Assembly (NCBI RefSeq): GCF_014839805.1
Contig: NC_051116.1
Location: 3,038,001 to 3,102,000, forward strand
Direction: 5' to 3'
Length of the DNA stretch: 64,000 bases
Origin: Manduca sexta
Taxonomy: Eukaryota > Arthropoda > Insecta > Lepidoptera > Sphingidae
In this document: positions 1 through 11,734 of the stretch, in pieces
How positions within the stretch are numbered: the first letter of the stretch is position 1
How the letters are laid out: every line of letters starts with the position of its first letter
Position numbers and translations under genes: made by a program
The notes under the pieces: generated by a model
The model's database searches: none
What the model saw: the letters and a program-made list of their open reading frames with translations, nothing else
Told to the model about the DNA's origin: nothing

Positions 1-93
1 ACTTCCGCGCCCTTACACCCACCACTGCAACTCCTGCAAGCCAGGATCGGCAGCCCACATTATGACACTGATGGTGAAGCTCCGAGCGTCTGA
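1..93 (+). CDS. Possible 3' terminal exon of an unidentified gene (partial)
   Basis: The first ~110 bases are clearly more GC-rich than what follows. Frame 1 is open from the window edge to TGA at 91-93 and would end a protein in ...YDTDGEAPSV. An AATAAA lies about 35 bases beyond the stop, which fits a gene end. Frame 2 is also open, to about 176, and has the higher GC at third positions, so the frame is not certain. Product not recognised; upstream exons lie outside the window. It could also be part of a repeat. Confidence 0.3.
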   Translation, partial: TSAPLHPPLQLLQARIGSPHYDTDGEAPSV

Positions 94-126
94 CGAAACA
101 GTCGTAGTTCGCAACGAAATGAATCA

Positions 127-132
127 AATAAA
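127..132 (+). terminator. Candidate polyadenylation signal AATAAA
   Basis: Canonical hexamer about 35 bases after the possible stop codon at 91-93. It supports reading the window start as the 3' end of a + strand gene. On its own it is weak evidence in AT-rich DNA. Confidence 0.25.
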
Positions 133-189
133 AGATTCGCATTTGGAAACATTAATTTTCTTCTTGTGTCTATTATAAGATTTGCTCGG

Positions 190-275
190 GGTTGGAACAC
201 CCAGAGAAGTCGTTAGACAATTCGATTCCCTAGGAAAAGTGAAAATAGGTTTTTCTGTTCAGTATCAGTGTGGAA
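190..275 (+). repeat. tRNA-derived SINE fragment
   Basis: Holds a degenerate B box (attcgattccc) followed by the family's 'gtttttctgctcagtatcag'-type body (here aggtttttctgttcagtatc). Same family as the better copies at 41653-41894 and 44450-44672. The A-box half is missing or too diverged to see. Confidence 0.5.
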
Positions 276-319
276 TTGTGTTCAGTAAATTGTAATAAAC
301 TTGCCCTCTATTATTACTT

Positions 320-545
320 TTTATTATTGCTTCGAGTGATGAGACCAGCTTGCCATTCGCCTGATGATAAGCGATACGACCGCCCATAAACAGTAGAAAC
401 ACCATCCAACACCTTGGATTACAAAGTATTGTTAGGTATTCCTCTGCGCTCGCCATCCTGACACATGAGATGTTAAGTCTCATTATGTCCAGTAGTAACA
501 CTGGCTACAATGTTCAAACCGGAATACAACAGTGACTACACACTG
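320..545 (+). repeat. Dispersed repeat family A (copy 1)
   Basis: Shares 'cgcctgatgataagcgatac' and 'accgcccataaacagta' with the inverted copy at 11735-11930 and the short copy at 29018-29101. The shared stretch continues through 'acatgagatgttaagtct' to 'cactggctacaatg'. Non-coding; short frames inside it are chance. Confidence 0.7.
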
Positions 546-939
546 CTGCTTGGCGGCAGAAGTAGAAAATTAAGGTGGTACCGACCCAGGCGAACTCTCA
601 CCTATGAGAGACATACCACCAGTAACATCAGTAAAAGGCATTGTGTACTGAACAAGAGGAAGTCTATCTTACACTTCCTACCTCGAATAAAAGCATGATA
701 CTAATATATGTAATTAGGAAAACCATTATGAGTTCACGATTCAAACCCGGACATATTGTGTACGAAAATATATTCCTACTGTTTACTGAGATAACAGCTC
801 GGAGATAGCAACGAAAATAAACTAATATCTGGTTGTTTTTAATTTACCACATGAACTACCTGACTATCTATTGACGCCAAATAAGTTCTAGATATACAGT
901 TATTAACTACTCTGTAAAATTCCAAAGATAATTTCTCCA

Positions 940-1190
940 TACCGGCATGACAACGTGACCGCACTACATCTGACGCTAAGTGAAGTAGAGTTCACAGTGT
1001 CGACTGACGAGAGATGATTACCTCTCGACAGTCGACACTGTTATGTCGGCCTGTTGGAACCGGATATAAGGCTAATTCCGGAACGCGACACACTAACGTG
1101 AGCCACTATGGAGTGTTTTACCACCCTGTGTACAGTGGTCGCTATCCGGGCGGATATAAAATATATCCTGCTACCAGTATAATTTTATCA
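940..1190 (+). repeat. Dispersed repeat family B (copy 1)
   Basis: Contains the family core: 'gtcgactgacgagagatgat', 'cctgttggaaccggatat', 'ccggaacgcgaca' and 'cgctatccgggcggatat'. Further copies lie at 5225-5455 (-), 12764-12965 (+), 38722-38850 (-) and 43200-43345 (+). The open frame across it is not a gene. Confidence 0.75.
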
Positions 1191-1569
1191 AACATTTTAT
1201 TACATTTCAGCGCACATAGCGAAATGAAACAGATACGTCGCCTAATGGTAACAGAAGTAAAAGTAATTCGTTACCCAGAACTTCGAAATGCAAAGCTGCA
1301 ACCAGTCATCACCTCTTATAATACCTATGTAAGATTATAAGTGCCTGTTAAAGTTTTAATAATATTCTATTAGGCAGTTATTGTATCAAACAGCTATAGT
1401 ATTCATTTTATTACCATTTCAAAGCCTAAATTAGAGTACGACTTCTATATTTGGTCGACTCATACATTTACTTACGTGACGAATAGCTTTTACTCGGAAG
1501 TTGTGAAGACCCTAAGTCTATTATGCCAATCATTTTGATGAGTATGTACATTGTTCTTTGCATAAAAAC

Positions 1570-1790
1570 AAATTTTTGCTCGCGGCTCCGCCCTTGTGAG
1601 TTTTTTTAGGGATAAAAAAAGCCTTTTATATGTTCCCAAGACAATAAGTGCCTATACCTAGCACTAAGGAGTAATACAGCTTCCTATTAGTAAAATATTT
1701 TCAAAATCGTATTAGTAGTTCCTGAGGTTGTCGCATTCAAACAAAAAAAACTTTCAGTTTTATATATTAGTAAAGATAATGTCATAGGGC
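1570..1790 (+). repeat. RTE-type LINE tail repeat
   Basis: Has the lepidopteran tail pattern: 'tgctcgcggctccgccc', a gggataaaa step, 'gcactaaggagtaatac', 'agcttcctattagta', 'tagtagttcctgag', ending near 'tatattagtaaagata'. Parallel copies occur at 15388-15606, 21537-21735, 28218-28400 and 36170-36575. Confidence 0.65.
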
Positions 1791-2299
1791 TCAAATTTCA
1801 TGGCGATTTTTTTTTAATTTTTCGCATATTGAACTTCACGTAATGAAATTAGCAAACAAAAGCGATAATTTTATGCAAAATTAACAAGTAAAAGTGCGTA
1901 GACACGTATAAAAATATTTTTAATTTAAATTAGCAATTGTTTATAAATATCATATATATTTGCTGTTTATACGAATCTATTTAACGATTAGATAATGTGG
2001 ACGCGTGTACGCAACACCAAATTAGCTCGTATCGTTCCGCCAATATTAACGACGTAAACTATTTGTAATTATCTTTTTTTTGCGTTCATGTTTACTAAAA
2101 TGCTGAGGAAAATATTATATTTTTATAATGAAATGTTAAAAAAAAATGTCGGACAATGTAATTAACCCAAGACTCTAGAAGTGTAATAAATTTTCAAAGG
2201 AATATTTTATAAGAGAAATACAGGGTGGAATTTTTTAACATTTTCCGTTCTCTCATAAAATAGAAAAAGAACTGCATAATTTAGTTTTCTACGCGTTGA

Positions 2300-2545
2300 C
2301 TGTGGTACTAAAGCAATGAAATAAAATATTTTTATTTGACCCTGTAAAATGTTATACATTATTTAGATTCCGTCAATATTAACTCTTCCAGTTCGGAAAG
2401 CAGTTCTCAACTGAGAACAGACAAGAAACTGGTATTGCTCTTTTTAAAATCAGTTTAAGGTATAAACTACATTACATGATACAAAGAATGAAAAAAATAA
2501 AATAGGTTTTTTTATTATTGTTTAGAGTAGTTTATTGATGAATTG
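2300..2545 (+). repeat. Dispersed repeat family C (copy 1)
   Basis: Shares 'ttccgtcaatattaactct', 'agcagttctca', 'gaacagacaagaaact' and 'gtttaaggtataaact' with copies at 16295-16525 (+), 42530-42681 (-) and 52480-52600 (-). Probably the 3' region of a non-LTR element. Confidence 0.6.
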
Positions 2546-2689
2546 CGGCAAGGCGTCAAGAGGCATAGTCCCGCTCGTGTAGCAAACCCAAACACTGATA
2601 CGGCTCTTCATTTTTACCGTGAGAAAATAAGCGCTACGAATGAGCTCACATAACAGATTTTTGCATTGGCTAATCTAATTTACACACCA

Positions 2690-2770
2690 TATGTGGTTTT
2701 CCTGATTGTGAAATGTAGGTTAATCACGATGTTTTCCTTCGCCATTAAAGCGAGCTATAATTGACAATCA
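2690..2770 (+). repeat. Fragment of repeat family D
   Basis: Contains 'cacgatgttttccttcgcc' followed by an 'attaaagcgagctataatt' type end. This matches the end of the longer copy at 3745-3960. Confidence 0.5.
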
Positions 2771-3154
2771 ATACAAATGTAACTTCGAAAAGTCAGACAG
2801 TCTTTAGACTCGGCAGACTGTTTCATTTCGAATTAGACTATTACTGCTTATAATAATTATATTTTTTGATTGTAAATAACTAAGTTTTGTTTATAATTTA
2901 AAAATTGAAAAGTAAATGTAATGGTTACAAATTACAAGCAAATTGTTAAATACAAAAAATAACACATTTCCCAGGGGTAGGGTAGGCTAGGCCTGTACCT
3001 TGGAATACCAGAAAGAAATTAAATACAAAACATAATTTGGTTTTCTATAATTACTTTGCTTGGTGCGTAGTAATAAATTAAATTGTTAGCAAAATCAATT
3101 TAGGCCAAACAAACAAAATATGTCAAAACTTATACTGATAAAATTAAATACTTT

Positions 3155-3664
3155 GATATGCAAACTTTGAAAGACAGACGAGATCAACTTAGTTTGATGC
3201 TTTTGTATAAAATAGTCAACGGTGATATTGATTATCCACCTCTTCTCAATAAATTCTCTCTTAATGTACCTACTAAAATCCCTAGATACCCACGTCCCTT
3301 ATTTAATTGTAGATTCAGCAAAACAAACCTCGGTAGTCACTCGCCTGTCCCTCGCCTATCTACATTATATAACCGAATTGTAGAAAAATCTAATTGTATT
3401 AACTTATTTAATGACTCGCTTCCTATCTTCAAAAAGAAAGTATTGAACTCGCTTCTTGAAACCTAAATCTAGTTTTATATTCAGTCTTATATTTAGAATA
3501 TACTGCACTTATGGTGCAGCCAATAGTTTACTGGTATGTAATAATATGTTCATGCTGTGACAGCCTGTAATTAAAACTGCACTGCAGCAATTACTTACTG
3601 TAATGTTATAAATAGTTATGTATGGTCTAGGTTTTGTTGGCTTTCCAATTAAATAAATAAATAA
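3155..3664 (+). mobile_element. Non-LTR retrotransposon 3' end (CR1/Jockey-like RT C-terminus plus tail)
   Basis: A 102-codon open frame (3158-3466) has the C-terminal pattern of insect non-LTR reverse transcriptases: RRDQLSLMLLYKIVNGDID, then PLLNKF, VPTKIPRYPRPLF, and a final region ending FKKKVLNSLLET. There is no catalytic core, so the copy is 5' truncated. It is followed by an untranslated tail ending in repeated 'aataaataaataaa' units at about 3650-3664, typical of the 3' end of such elements. Dead copy. Confidence 0.75.
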
Positions 3665-3744
3665 AATCAAGTGAGGTAACTACAGCAGTCTTGTTTAAAA
3701 CATAATATGGTAAAAAAGTAGCAAAATAATAATTTATTCTTCAT

Positions 3745-3960
3745 ATCATACTATCAGCCCTATATTATATACTGTCCCACTGCTGAGCACTGGCCTCCTC
3801 TACTACTGAGAGGGATTAGGACTTAGCCCACCACGCTGGCCTAGTGCGGATTAGTAGACTTCACAAACCCTCAAAATTCCTATAAAGAACTTCTCAGGTA
3901 TGTACGTTTCTTTACAATGTTTTCCTTCATCTTTAAAACAAGCGATAATTCCTAAAGAAT
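3745..3960 (+). repeat. Dispersed repeat family D (copy 1)
   Basis: Contains 'atactgtcccactgctgagc', 'gcctcctctactactgagag', 'ccaccacgctggcctagtg' and the 'atgttttccttcatctttaa' end. A shorter copy in the same orientation lies at 41905-42060, in an IWS1 intron. Common lepidopteran repeat. Confidence 0.7.
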
Positions 3961-3964
3961 ACAT

Positions 3965-4730
3965 ACTTTATTTAGTACGTTATATCTATTTGTTTCTCCA
4001 TAATTGAGATTTAAAAGCCAATTAACATTTTTTTACTCTATTTTATTAATGTTAGTGACTTAAAATAAAAATTTAAGGTAATAATAAATAATCCTTATCA
4101 AGGATAATATTAGTGTCTGATATAGAAAGTTACATATAATTCTTCAGCTATCTCGTGACTAATAATTGAACATCAGAAATAATTGGTTTCGACGAATTTT
4201 AAACCATTCAAATCAGTTAATGGATCACCTGATTAGCATAGAAAGAACAGATAAATAGCTCCATCAATCACATTATTGTCAATGACAGCATAACTGTGAT
4301 ATCTAGTAGGTATTATAAGTGTCAGTAGATAGAAATCAGTTAACATCAGATGACTTAAGTCGTTTTCGAAGATATAATAGGTACCTACACCAAATTTTAT
4401 ATCAATCAGTTCATATCAAAGCTCCGAAATAGATATTCATAAATTATAGCTAAGAACTATCTTGATTATATCAGCTTTCAAACAAAAAAATAGATATGAA
4501 TGAATGAGTGAATTCCCACCTTGCCGAAGTTGGGCCACGGCGGCCAGTCTCAAAGGAGATCACACAGGTACACTCACCTTCACTCTGATAATTGTACATG
4601 ACCGGAGAGAAATCGGGCGTATGACCAACGGCTTTACGTGATTTCCGAGGCACGGAGTATCACACTGCCAACTTCCTGACTCCAAGGTAGGAAAGAGTAA
4701 TTTTTAAGATGATAAACTTAGCCACAATTA
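3965..4730. other. Intergenic stretch, nothing recognised
   Basis: AT-rich sequence without a convincing exon or repeat family. The 60-codon minus-strand frame near 4471-4653 lacks any recognisable motif and is treated as chance. Confidence 0.4.
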
Positions 4731-4734
4731 TTTG

Positions 4735-4792
4735 ATTGGACCTGAGATTTGAACCCAGGACCTCGGCGCATTAGTCGCATAAACGTACGTAA
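4735..4792 (-). repeat. tRNA-derived SINE fragment (B-box half)
   Basis: 'tttgaacccaggacctcggc' is the reverse complement of a SINE B box and flank, as in the copy at 41653-41894. The rest of the element is lost. Confidence 0.45.
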
Positions 4793-5224
4793 TACGTATA
4801 TATAGTCGTGAAAACAGACATACAGGTCATCAGACACACAGCTTAAACTTAAAAAAAGAGCATACAGGAAGTTAAAAAATAAATGTGTTATATATTATTT
4901 CAAAATGAGTACAGATTAAAACTAGGGCAAATACTCAAAGATAAAATATTTACAAGTATGGTTTGTATAATGGCGAGATCTCAAATTAACAATGAGTAAA
5001 AAAAATCTGACGCAATGTTGAACTTCACGAACAATTTACTGCGGTTTTTATATAAATTAGTGTTACTGAGAATATGACCCGCGTTTTTTGTTAATCATAT
5101 CGAAATTTTAGATAAAAACATTTGATAAACATTAGCATAGATTATTCAATGTTTTACGATGTATTTACACGCGAAACAATAAGGTCACAGAACAATTCTC
5201 TTACAAATACAGCCCAGACACTGT

Positions 5225-5455
5225 TGTAGGATAAATTTTATATTACCCGGATAGCAACCACCGGACACAAGGTGTTAAAACCCGCCATAGTGGACCACGT
5301 AAGTGCCGCGTTCCGGGATCAGCCTGTGAATATCCGGTTCCAACAAGCCGGCATAATTGTGTCGACTTCCGAGGGGTGACCATCTCGTCAGTCGACATTC
5401 TACTGGACCCCACTCCACTTACCATCAGGTGCTGTGGGGTCACTCCGTACATTTA
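5225..5455 (-). repeat. Dispersed repeat family B (copy 2)
   Basis: Reverse-complement copy: 'ttacccggatagcaaccacc', 'gcgttccgggatcag', 'atccggttccaacaagccgg', 'ctcgtcagtcgacattctac'. The open frame on this strand is repeat-derived. Confidence 0.75.
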
Positions 5456-6473
5456 AGTCCTCTGATCATTTTCTACAAGTGAAAATTAACAGGGATCAAC
5501 TACCCTTAAACAGTATCAGAACCACGCACGCAATCTATTTGGGTTGATCGACCTAAATATATTTCATAATACCGAACAAGATCTGCAACTTCTGCAAATA
5601 AGCCCCAATATCCGGCATCAAATGACATTTATTACGATAATTTATCAACAGATAACCCAAATTATACTTACATAACATTTTTAGCACATTTTCCTCAATC
5701 GTAAAGTACCTATTTTATCGTAAAACAGATTTTATTTAAGGCTCTTATCGTGACTCAATCATTTTAAAATGATTGGCGGCTAATTGAATTTATGCTTCAG
5801 ATAAAATGAGGTATATGCTGCCTGCTAACGTTTTTATATTAGGAAATCCCTTTACGAATATTTGTCGGACTTAGTGGTCCGTCATACCGATTAAAACCAA
5901 GCAACCCCGTAAAAATATACCAGAAAACGCGACACTAACTTCCGTACCTATACTTCTATTGTTTTTGAGGGCGTCAAAGTTGTTTTACCACGTACTACAA
6001 AACTATAGAACCAATTGCCGTCAGCATCATTTCCGGACAGATACGACCTGGTGACCTTCAAAAAGAGAGTATGTTCCTAACCTAAACGCCGGCAACGTGT
6101 GTATGTCCCCTGTTATTGCAGATGTTCAAGGGCTGCGATGGTCACTTATCATCAGGTAAACCGTATGCCTTTTGCATTCCTAGAAGATCTTTATTACCGA
6201 CACTGTCCAATTCTTGGATAAGGGTGCAGTTATGTTAAACTTTCAGTCTTCAGACCCTGCGTTAAAACGCCTAGGAAAGAAATCATACCATCAAAAAAGG
6301 TGGACAGGGAAACCTAACAAAATGGATGTGATCAACAACCAGCAACGCATCTCTATGCTCCACTTACCGTCAGGTGCAGCTTGTTCATCCTTTATCATGA
6401 AAAAAAACTGATTTCTATTTTTATAAATTACATTATAAAGAAAATGATTCGGTAAACATGTCTTCTAAGTAGC

Positions 6474-7901
6474 AATAGGGGACCGGACAAATTTTCAGAA
6501 GGTGTTTTAAATTGATCATTGTGGATATAAATAGCCAAGAAAAATAGTATTTTGCACAAATAAAGCTTAAAAAGTACATAAAACCATGCCTAAATGTTAA
6601 ATAGCTATAATTCCCGCGCAAACGCTACATTATGTCATTTCGTCTCGTGTGACGTCATACGTGGATAAAGCAACTTGACAAGTCTTGTCATTTGAACAGT
6701 GATTCAATAATGCCAGATTAGGGTTATTTACCCTAGATTTAGGGTAAAACTGAATCAGCAGGGTATTTTTTTATGGTAATTTTTGGGGTAATTCTACGAG
6801 TTAAGGTATTAAAGCTATTGTTTCACGGTATTGTAATAAATATTGAGCTTAGAGAAAGATGTTTCCTACAAAAATTGTAGGCCATGAAACAATTATAATT
6901 TTTTATTCAATACAATTTTCGTGTACAGCTAGTTGTTCCTAATAAAATGAGATAATTAAATTAACAATTATTGAAGTGGAAGTGAAGAAAGAAGTGGCGT
7001 CTGCATAGATAAGGATATAGAAAAAAAGTACCGAATTATTTATGATTGGTTTAAGGGTAAAATTTTAAATTCCAAATAATCCTGGGGTAAAGAGAAATTA
7101 TGATCTGGCAACACTGCATAGAGCGTGTTAATCTCAGGCAATCTCAGGTTACTGTGTAACAACCAGAATTCTATATAAATAAATATTCTATTCCATATCA
7201 TGTGGCAGCTAAAACATAAATAAATACATCTCATAGCCATAACCTCCCTGGGTGTACAAATTATTTAATTAATTGAAATATTCATCGATTTATTTTAAAC
7301 CGAAACACTATTTTTTATTTACTTACATCAAAGTGATCCTCACAGAACTAAATCGGTGAGTCTGCAGACATTCCGTCGTAGGTTCGTCTTGCTAACTGCA
7401 ACCACTTTATTCGTATATCTGTTTTTCGTGGTACATCAATAAATAATTTGTTTGGTAAAGATATAGAAGTATTATTACATTCAGGTACGACGCACCAACG
7501 ATATTTTTTGCGGTCCATTATGATTAACGATTAAACAATCTGTAAACGTTAAGCTGGAAGATAGTAACAACGTCCCGTATAAATTAATATTAATTATTAG
7601 AGCAGTTCTGTGTCAAAAAACACATTTAAAGCATTAAAATAACACAACGCGGTATGACATCCAGATGACGTCTGTTTGTTTACATTTTACCCACGTGTGA
7701 CGTCATGCGCCGTGATTGGTGTTTCATTTGCCGTAAAGAATAGACTAAAAATATTATAATTATTGTATTTTATTTATTGATTTAAAAATACAAATCACAA
7801 CTCTTTTACAAAAACAAATATAAGATAATATTTTTAATATTACAAACTTTACTTTAAACTGAATTTCAGATTTTTTGGTAATACCTGTCCGGTCCCCTAT
7901 T
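6474..7901. mobile_element. Candidate non-autonomous DNA transposon with 16-bp perfect inverted ends
   Basis: AATAGGGGACCGGACA at 6474-6489 recurs as its exact reverse complement at 7886-7901. If the element proper starts at GGGG, both ends abut TA, which would fit a TA target duplication. The ~1.4 kb interior has no transposase-like frame. Two copies of TGACGTCA, at about 6651 and 7700, lie near the ends in opposite halves with similar flanks (gtgtgacgtcat). No second copy is in the window, so the family is unconfirmed. Confidence 0.5.
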
Positions 7902-7984
7902 ATCATGAATTAATAATTTATTTTTCTCTGACGCATGAGAAATTTGTTGTTAATATCATAATCATCCATGCATTGCTGTCCTAA

Positions 7985-8460
7985 AAGAAATATTTATTTT
8001 TTTTTCGCGGGGAAAAAACGCGTTTTCGCTTCCGTCTCTCAGGAGGTGAGTGGAACGGTTATGTTAGTTCCACTAGTCTTACCAGACCCGGATCTTGAAT
8101 TTTTGGAGGCGCGGCAAAATCTGTATAATGCCGCCCCCGACCACCTATATCTTTACCTTTGTCATCATCATCATTTCGCGCCTCGCGGGAAATAATTTAT
8201 GTGTTTAATGTACTGAACGTCTCAATAGTCAAAGTTGCGTTAATGATGAGTTGTGTATTCGTCTGCCAAATTTGTATTTGCCGCCCTCTAAATTCGCTGC
8301 CCAGGGCACGGGCCCTGGCTTGCCTGTCTTACGGCCCAATGTCTACACTCGGGAGTAGCATCATGCGAACGACATTGGAACGAATCCCTAAACCCTGTAT
8401 ACCACCGGCATACCAACCAAAACCACATACGGGACGGCCCCAGGGTATCTTTTTGCAGTG
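7985..8460 (+). repeat. Dispersed repeat family E (copy 1)
   Basis: Starts 'cgcggggaaaaaacg', continues through an 'aggaggtgagtggaacggtt' block, and ends with 'cggcccaatgtctacactcg' and 'accggcataccaaccaaaac'. The reverse-complement copy at 13640-13925 matches block by block. GC is higher than the surroundings; possibly the body of a non-LTR element. Confidence 0.55.
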
Positions 8461-8760
8461 ATATAGCTGTGCAAAACCGTCCCTGCGCGATACCACGTTG
8501 CTACACCTCTCTAGCTAAGAGACGCTAAGACGCCCCCATACGTTAACGGACACCATGAGCGTCTACGACTTCGGGAGACCGACTAGCCGCTTTGTCGTCC
8601 ATCTCGGAATCGGTTTACTCGAGCAAGCAGCCCCGCACTGCTCGCCCACGACTCCATCTAAGCCCCAATTAGTCGTTTAACGACAGGCGGGTGCGGTGGC
8701 GGAATTTTCTAGATGCTCCCGAGCCACAGGACACGAATACTTATCAACCCTATTAAACGC
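8461..8760. other. GC-rich segment of unknown origin
   Basis: Unusually GC-rich for this window and continuous with the family E repeat before it. No frame longer than about 60 codons and no recognised motif. It may be the less conserved part of the same element. Confidence 0.35.
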
Positions 8761-8989
8761 TACAGCAGAGTTACACTTTACATTTTATTTGGTTTTCGGA
8801 GGATGTGATCTATCTCTACTGCCAAGCCATCATGCGGTCCGACTGGGCGCTTAAAATGTAGAACTTACAAATGTGAATGTTCAGTACAGTACTATCATTG
8901 GTTCAAGTATGTATTGTCTATTTTTTTTTCAAGTAACAAGCGAACATCCGTATCTGGCGCCTATAACAAGGATGGCGCACCAGTGGCAC

Positions 8990-9240
8990 GCGTAGCAGTG
9001 GTAGCTCGTGACAAAATAATTCGAGCATGTAAGTAATGTACCAAATATTGTATATGCTTCTTTCTTGAGGCTTCATTTCTTAACATCAGGTGCAGTGAAG
9101 CCATTTTGTCGAGCCCCGATAAAAAAAAAACAAAAACATAGTTGTGTTATAAAAAACTTGCTCAAAAGGAGCACTCAGATAGATAACACCGGCCCTGGAT
9201 GGCATGTTACAGGTCATATATATATATATATATATATATA
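8990..9240 (+). repeat. Dispersed repeat family F (copy 1)
   Basis: Shares 'gtgacaaaataattcgag', the 'acaaaaacatagttg' block and 'cctggatggcatgttacagg' with the copy at 23160-23355. Both copies run into TA-rich sequence at the end. Confidence 0.6.
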
Positions 9241-9285
9241 CACTGTTTATAAAATATATATATTATATATATTTTATAAACAGTG
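9241..9285. repeat. 45-bp perfect palindrome
   Basis: Begins cactgtttataaaatatata and ends with its exact reverse complement. The arms are 22 bases around a single central T. It sits at the end of the (TA)n tract that closes family F repeat copy 1. Confidence 0.85.
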
Positions 9286-9289
9286 GCAC

Positions 9290-10600
9290 GTTAACGTTAA
9301 AAGTTCGCCATCTCTGGCCTATAAACATCGATACAAGAAGAATAATGGATACGCTGCCGACCCTAAAGAAACCCAAAAGATAATTGCATAAATTAAAATG
9401 GTTATTTGGTCTTATGAATATCACAAATAATTACGTAACGATAAAACACAAAAAATAAAGAACGCGCTAAATAAAAGTATGAAATCCAAAAGGGCAGTAT
9501 ACATGATATTGGTTTTCAACTACAACCATCAACCAGTTGAGACTAATTCACGGATAAAATGTACAGAAAAAGGAAATTATTTTATTAAAAGTTTTTAATG
9601 ATGACTATTTCTAACCCAATTTCAATTTGTTGATTGGTCGTATCGTTTTTAACAATATAGCAATTTTAATTCTTTGATTTAAATGACAAGTTAACAGTTG
9701 ATATTTTCACAGATTTCTACGTAAAGAGATTATTTTTACAAACTCGTTATCTAAAACTTGCACCTGTCAGACGCAACTGTTATACTTGATTCAGGTAACG
9801 AAAATTGAACTAATTAAACAACATCATGAATAATTGCGATATAAAGACATGCTCGAGCGTTATTTATCTCATGCAACATTCCAACTAAAAATGGGAAGAC
9901 CTTGCAGAATAGAAGGATCTCTGTCATGAAGCTTTTTCAGAAAATCGGCTTGAAGATTTCGAAGCAAAACGCATACTTACAAAAACCACCCTAAGGCTTT
10001 CTATAATTATACGTGCAATTCTTCAGTTCAGTCTCTTTCAGTTGTACTGTGCGCCTTGCAACAGTATTTAAAATCAGATTTGGATTTGCTATCACCGAAG
10101 CTGACAAGGCTGCATTGGCGGATGACATTTATCAACGATCATGATTTAAATCAATAGAAATTATAAACGCCTAGACATAGATTCCTATATACAACGAATT
10201 ATAACCTCATATTGAAAAAAAATTGAAATTTGGACCAAGTCATTTAACGCTCTATATCACTAAAATCATTATCCTACCTCGCTTCGACGTAGTCGGTAAA
10301 AACAGACAAACTGGTAGAACCCACACACATGAAACATTTATTTTTACTACGCATACTACATACATAATTAGCCGGCAACTGTGATTGGTCCACACAACGT
10401 CTAGTGTGTAAACATAAAAACGTGAAGGTAAACATGTCCCGCCCACAAGGGAGGGGGGGGGCGATAGGTGATTAAGCATGAGTTATAGTGGAATTAACCT
10501 GAGATATTTTTATTGTGAACGTCTTATGCATTTAATGAAGTGATCTCGTATGTGTCTCTGGGTCAATTCTTATTTCGCATAAACGACTTTCAATTATTTA
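9290..10600. other. Intergenic stretch, nothing recognised
   Basis: AT-rich DNA. The short minus-strand frame at 10252-10479 has no domain or signal I can identify. A run of G at 10448-10458 is the only unusual base composition. Confidence 0.4.
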
Positions 10601-10604
10601 CTTT

Positions 10605-10692
10605 TCACCAAGTATTCCGTCCCATGATTATATAAGAGACGATATCGCGATATATAAGTGCGGACTGATATTGAGCAGGAAAATCATAAATA
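10605..10692 (-). repeat. tRNA-derived SINE fragment (body)
   Basis: 'ttccgtcccatgattata' followed by a diverged 'atcgcgatatataagtg' and 'gactgatattgagcaggaaa' follows the reverse-complement SINE body seen at 41653-41894. No promoter half is present. Confidence 0.5.
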
Positions 10693-10862
10693 GATAGTTG
10701 GAGGTAGTTCTAGAATGGAGGCCAAGAATTAATCATAGAAACCGGGCCCACCAATGAGGTAGATGAGGACTGTCCTAGATAGAATAACCTGGCGCACATT
10801 GCAAGAGGCCTAAACTCAATATTGGGTGAATATATAGACTGAAGAAGAAGAAGAAATCATTA
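10693..10862 (+). mobile_element. Short fragment of a LINE C-terminus
   Basis: One frame reads ...NNLAHIARGLNSILGEYID with in-frame stops, and the fragment ends in a GAA-rich tract. The pattern resembles the last residues of an insect non-LTR polyprotein. Too decayed to place in a clade. Confidence 0.3.
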
Positions 10863-11074
10863 CCTATTTTGAAATGAGAGTATTTTGTATTAAACATTTT
10901 CCATGGGACAGATTTTTAGAACTTAGCTTAACACTAAAACCTGTTCTTCTCTGGTGAAAACTGCTTTACTAACTGGTGGTAGAGAACAAAATTACTGAAA
11001 ATAAGTAATGTTTAACATTTTCCAGCAAATATATTGTTTAAATTCATTTGCAAATTATAAGTGCACTAGTTTGT

Positions 11075-11350
11075 AGTTGTTCGTCTCGACCGTTTAGATG
11101 TAAGCTATGTTAACACGTAAAGCCATTCGTCCTACGCCCATTCTCTCTCCGTTGATGTGGAATCGCTATCTCACCGAACTATGAGAGTGAAGGAACAGAG
11201 AGTGCATCTGTACTTATCAGCCTATATTGCACACACACTTGTGCACTATATTATCTCCTGCGTAACTGGCTGATCTCCGCTGACGAATTTGATTCAAATA
11301 TCTTAGCTACTCTTTTCCTTTCTCTGCTTGTTTTCTCTTTCGCGAACCAG
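11075..11350 (+). repeat. Probable dispersed repeat (single copy here)
   Basis: Contains 'attcgtcctacgcccattct', 'ggaatcgctatctcacc' and 'gcacacacttgtgcactata'. I recall closely similar blocks as common in moth and butterfly genomes. There is no second copy in the window to prove it. Confidence 0.35.
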
Positions 11351-11574
11351 AATAAAAAAAGATGTCGAATATTGGAGTTCTTTTAATATTCCACTCTACA
11401 ATATTTAGATATAAAATATAACCTAAAAATTATTTCACCATCTGGTCTAACTGTACATGAAATTAACTTCTAAAGAACATACAAACACTTTCTTGAATAT
11501 ACGAGTACAACTTCACCTTACGTTTTATCCTAATTGAAATCAATAAAGACGCGACTAATGCACTCATATTAAAT

Positions 11575-11715
11575 CATCATCACCAGCTACATATATCCAC
11601 TGCCGAACAAATGTCTCCCCTAAATATTTCCAGACGGACTTGTGAAAAGCGGCCTATATCCTGTCTGTTCCTGCGACTTTCATCAAGGCGTCTGTCTTGC
11701 CAACCTTAAATTAAA
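11575..11715 (-). mobile_element. RTE-type LINE C-terminal fragment
   Basis: Parallels the RTE remnant at 29852-30228: 'cactgccgaacaaatgtctc', 'ccagacggacttgtgaaaag', 'catcaaggcgtctgtc'. Heavily diverged and non-coding. Confidence 0.5.
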
Positions 11716-11734
11716 CTTAGGAAAGAACGAGCCT

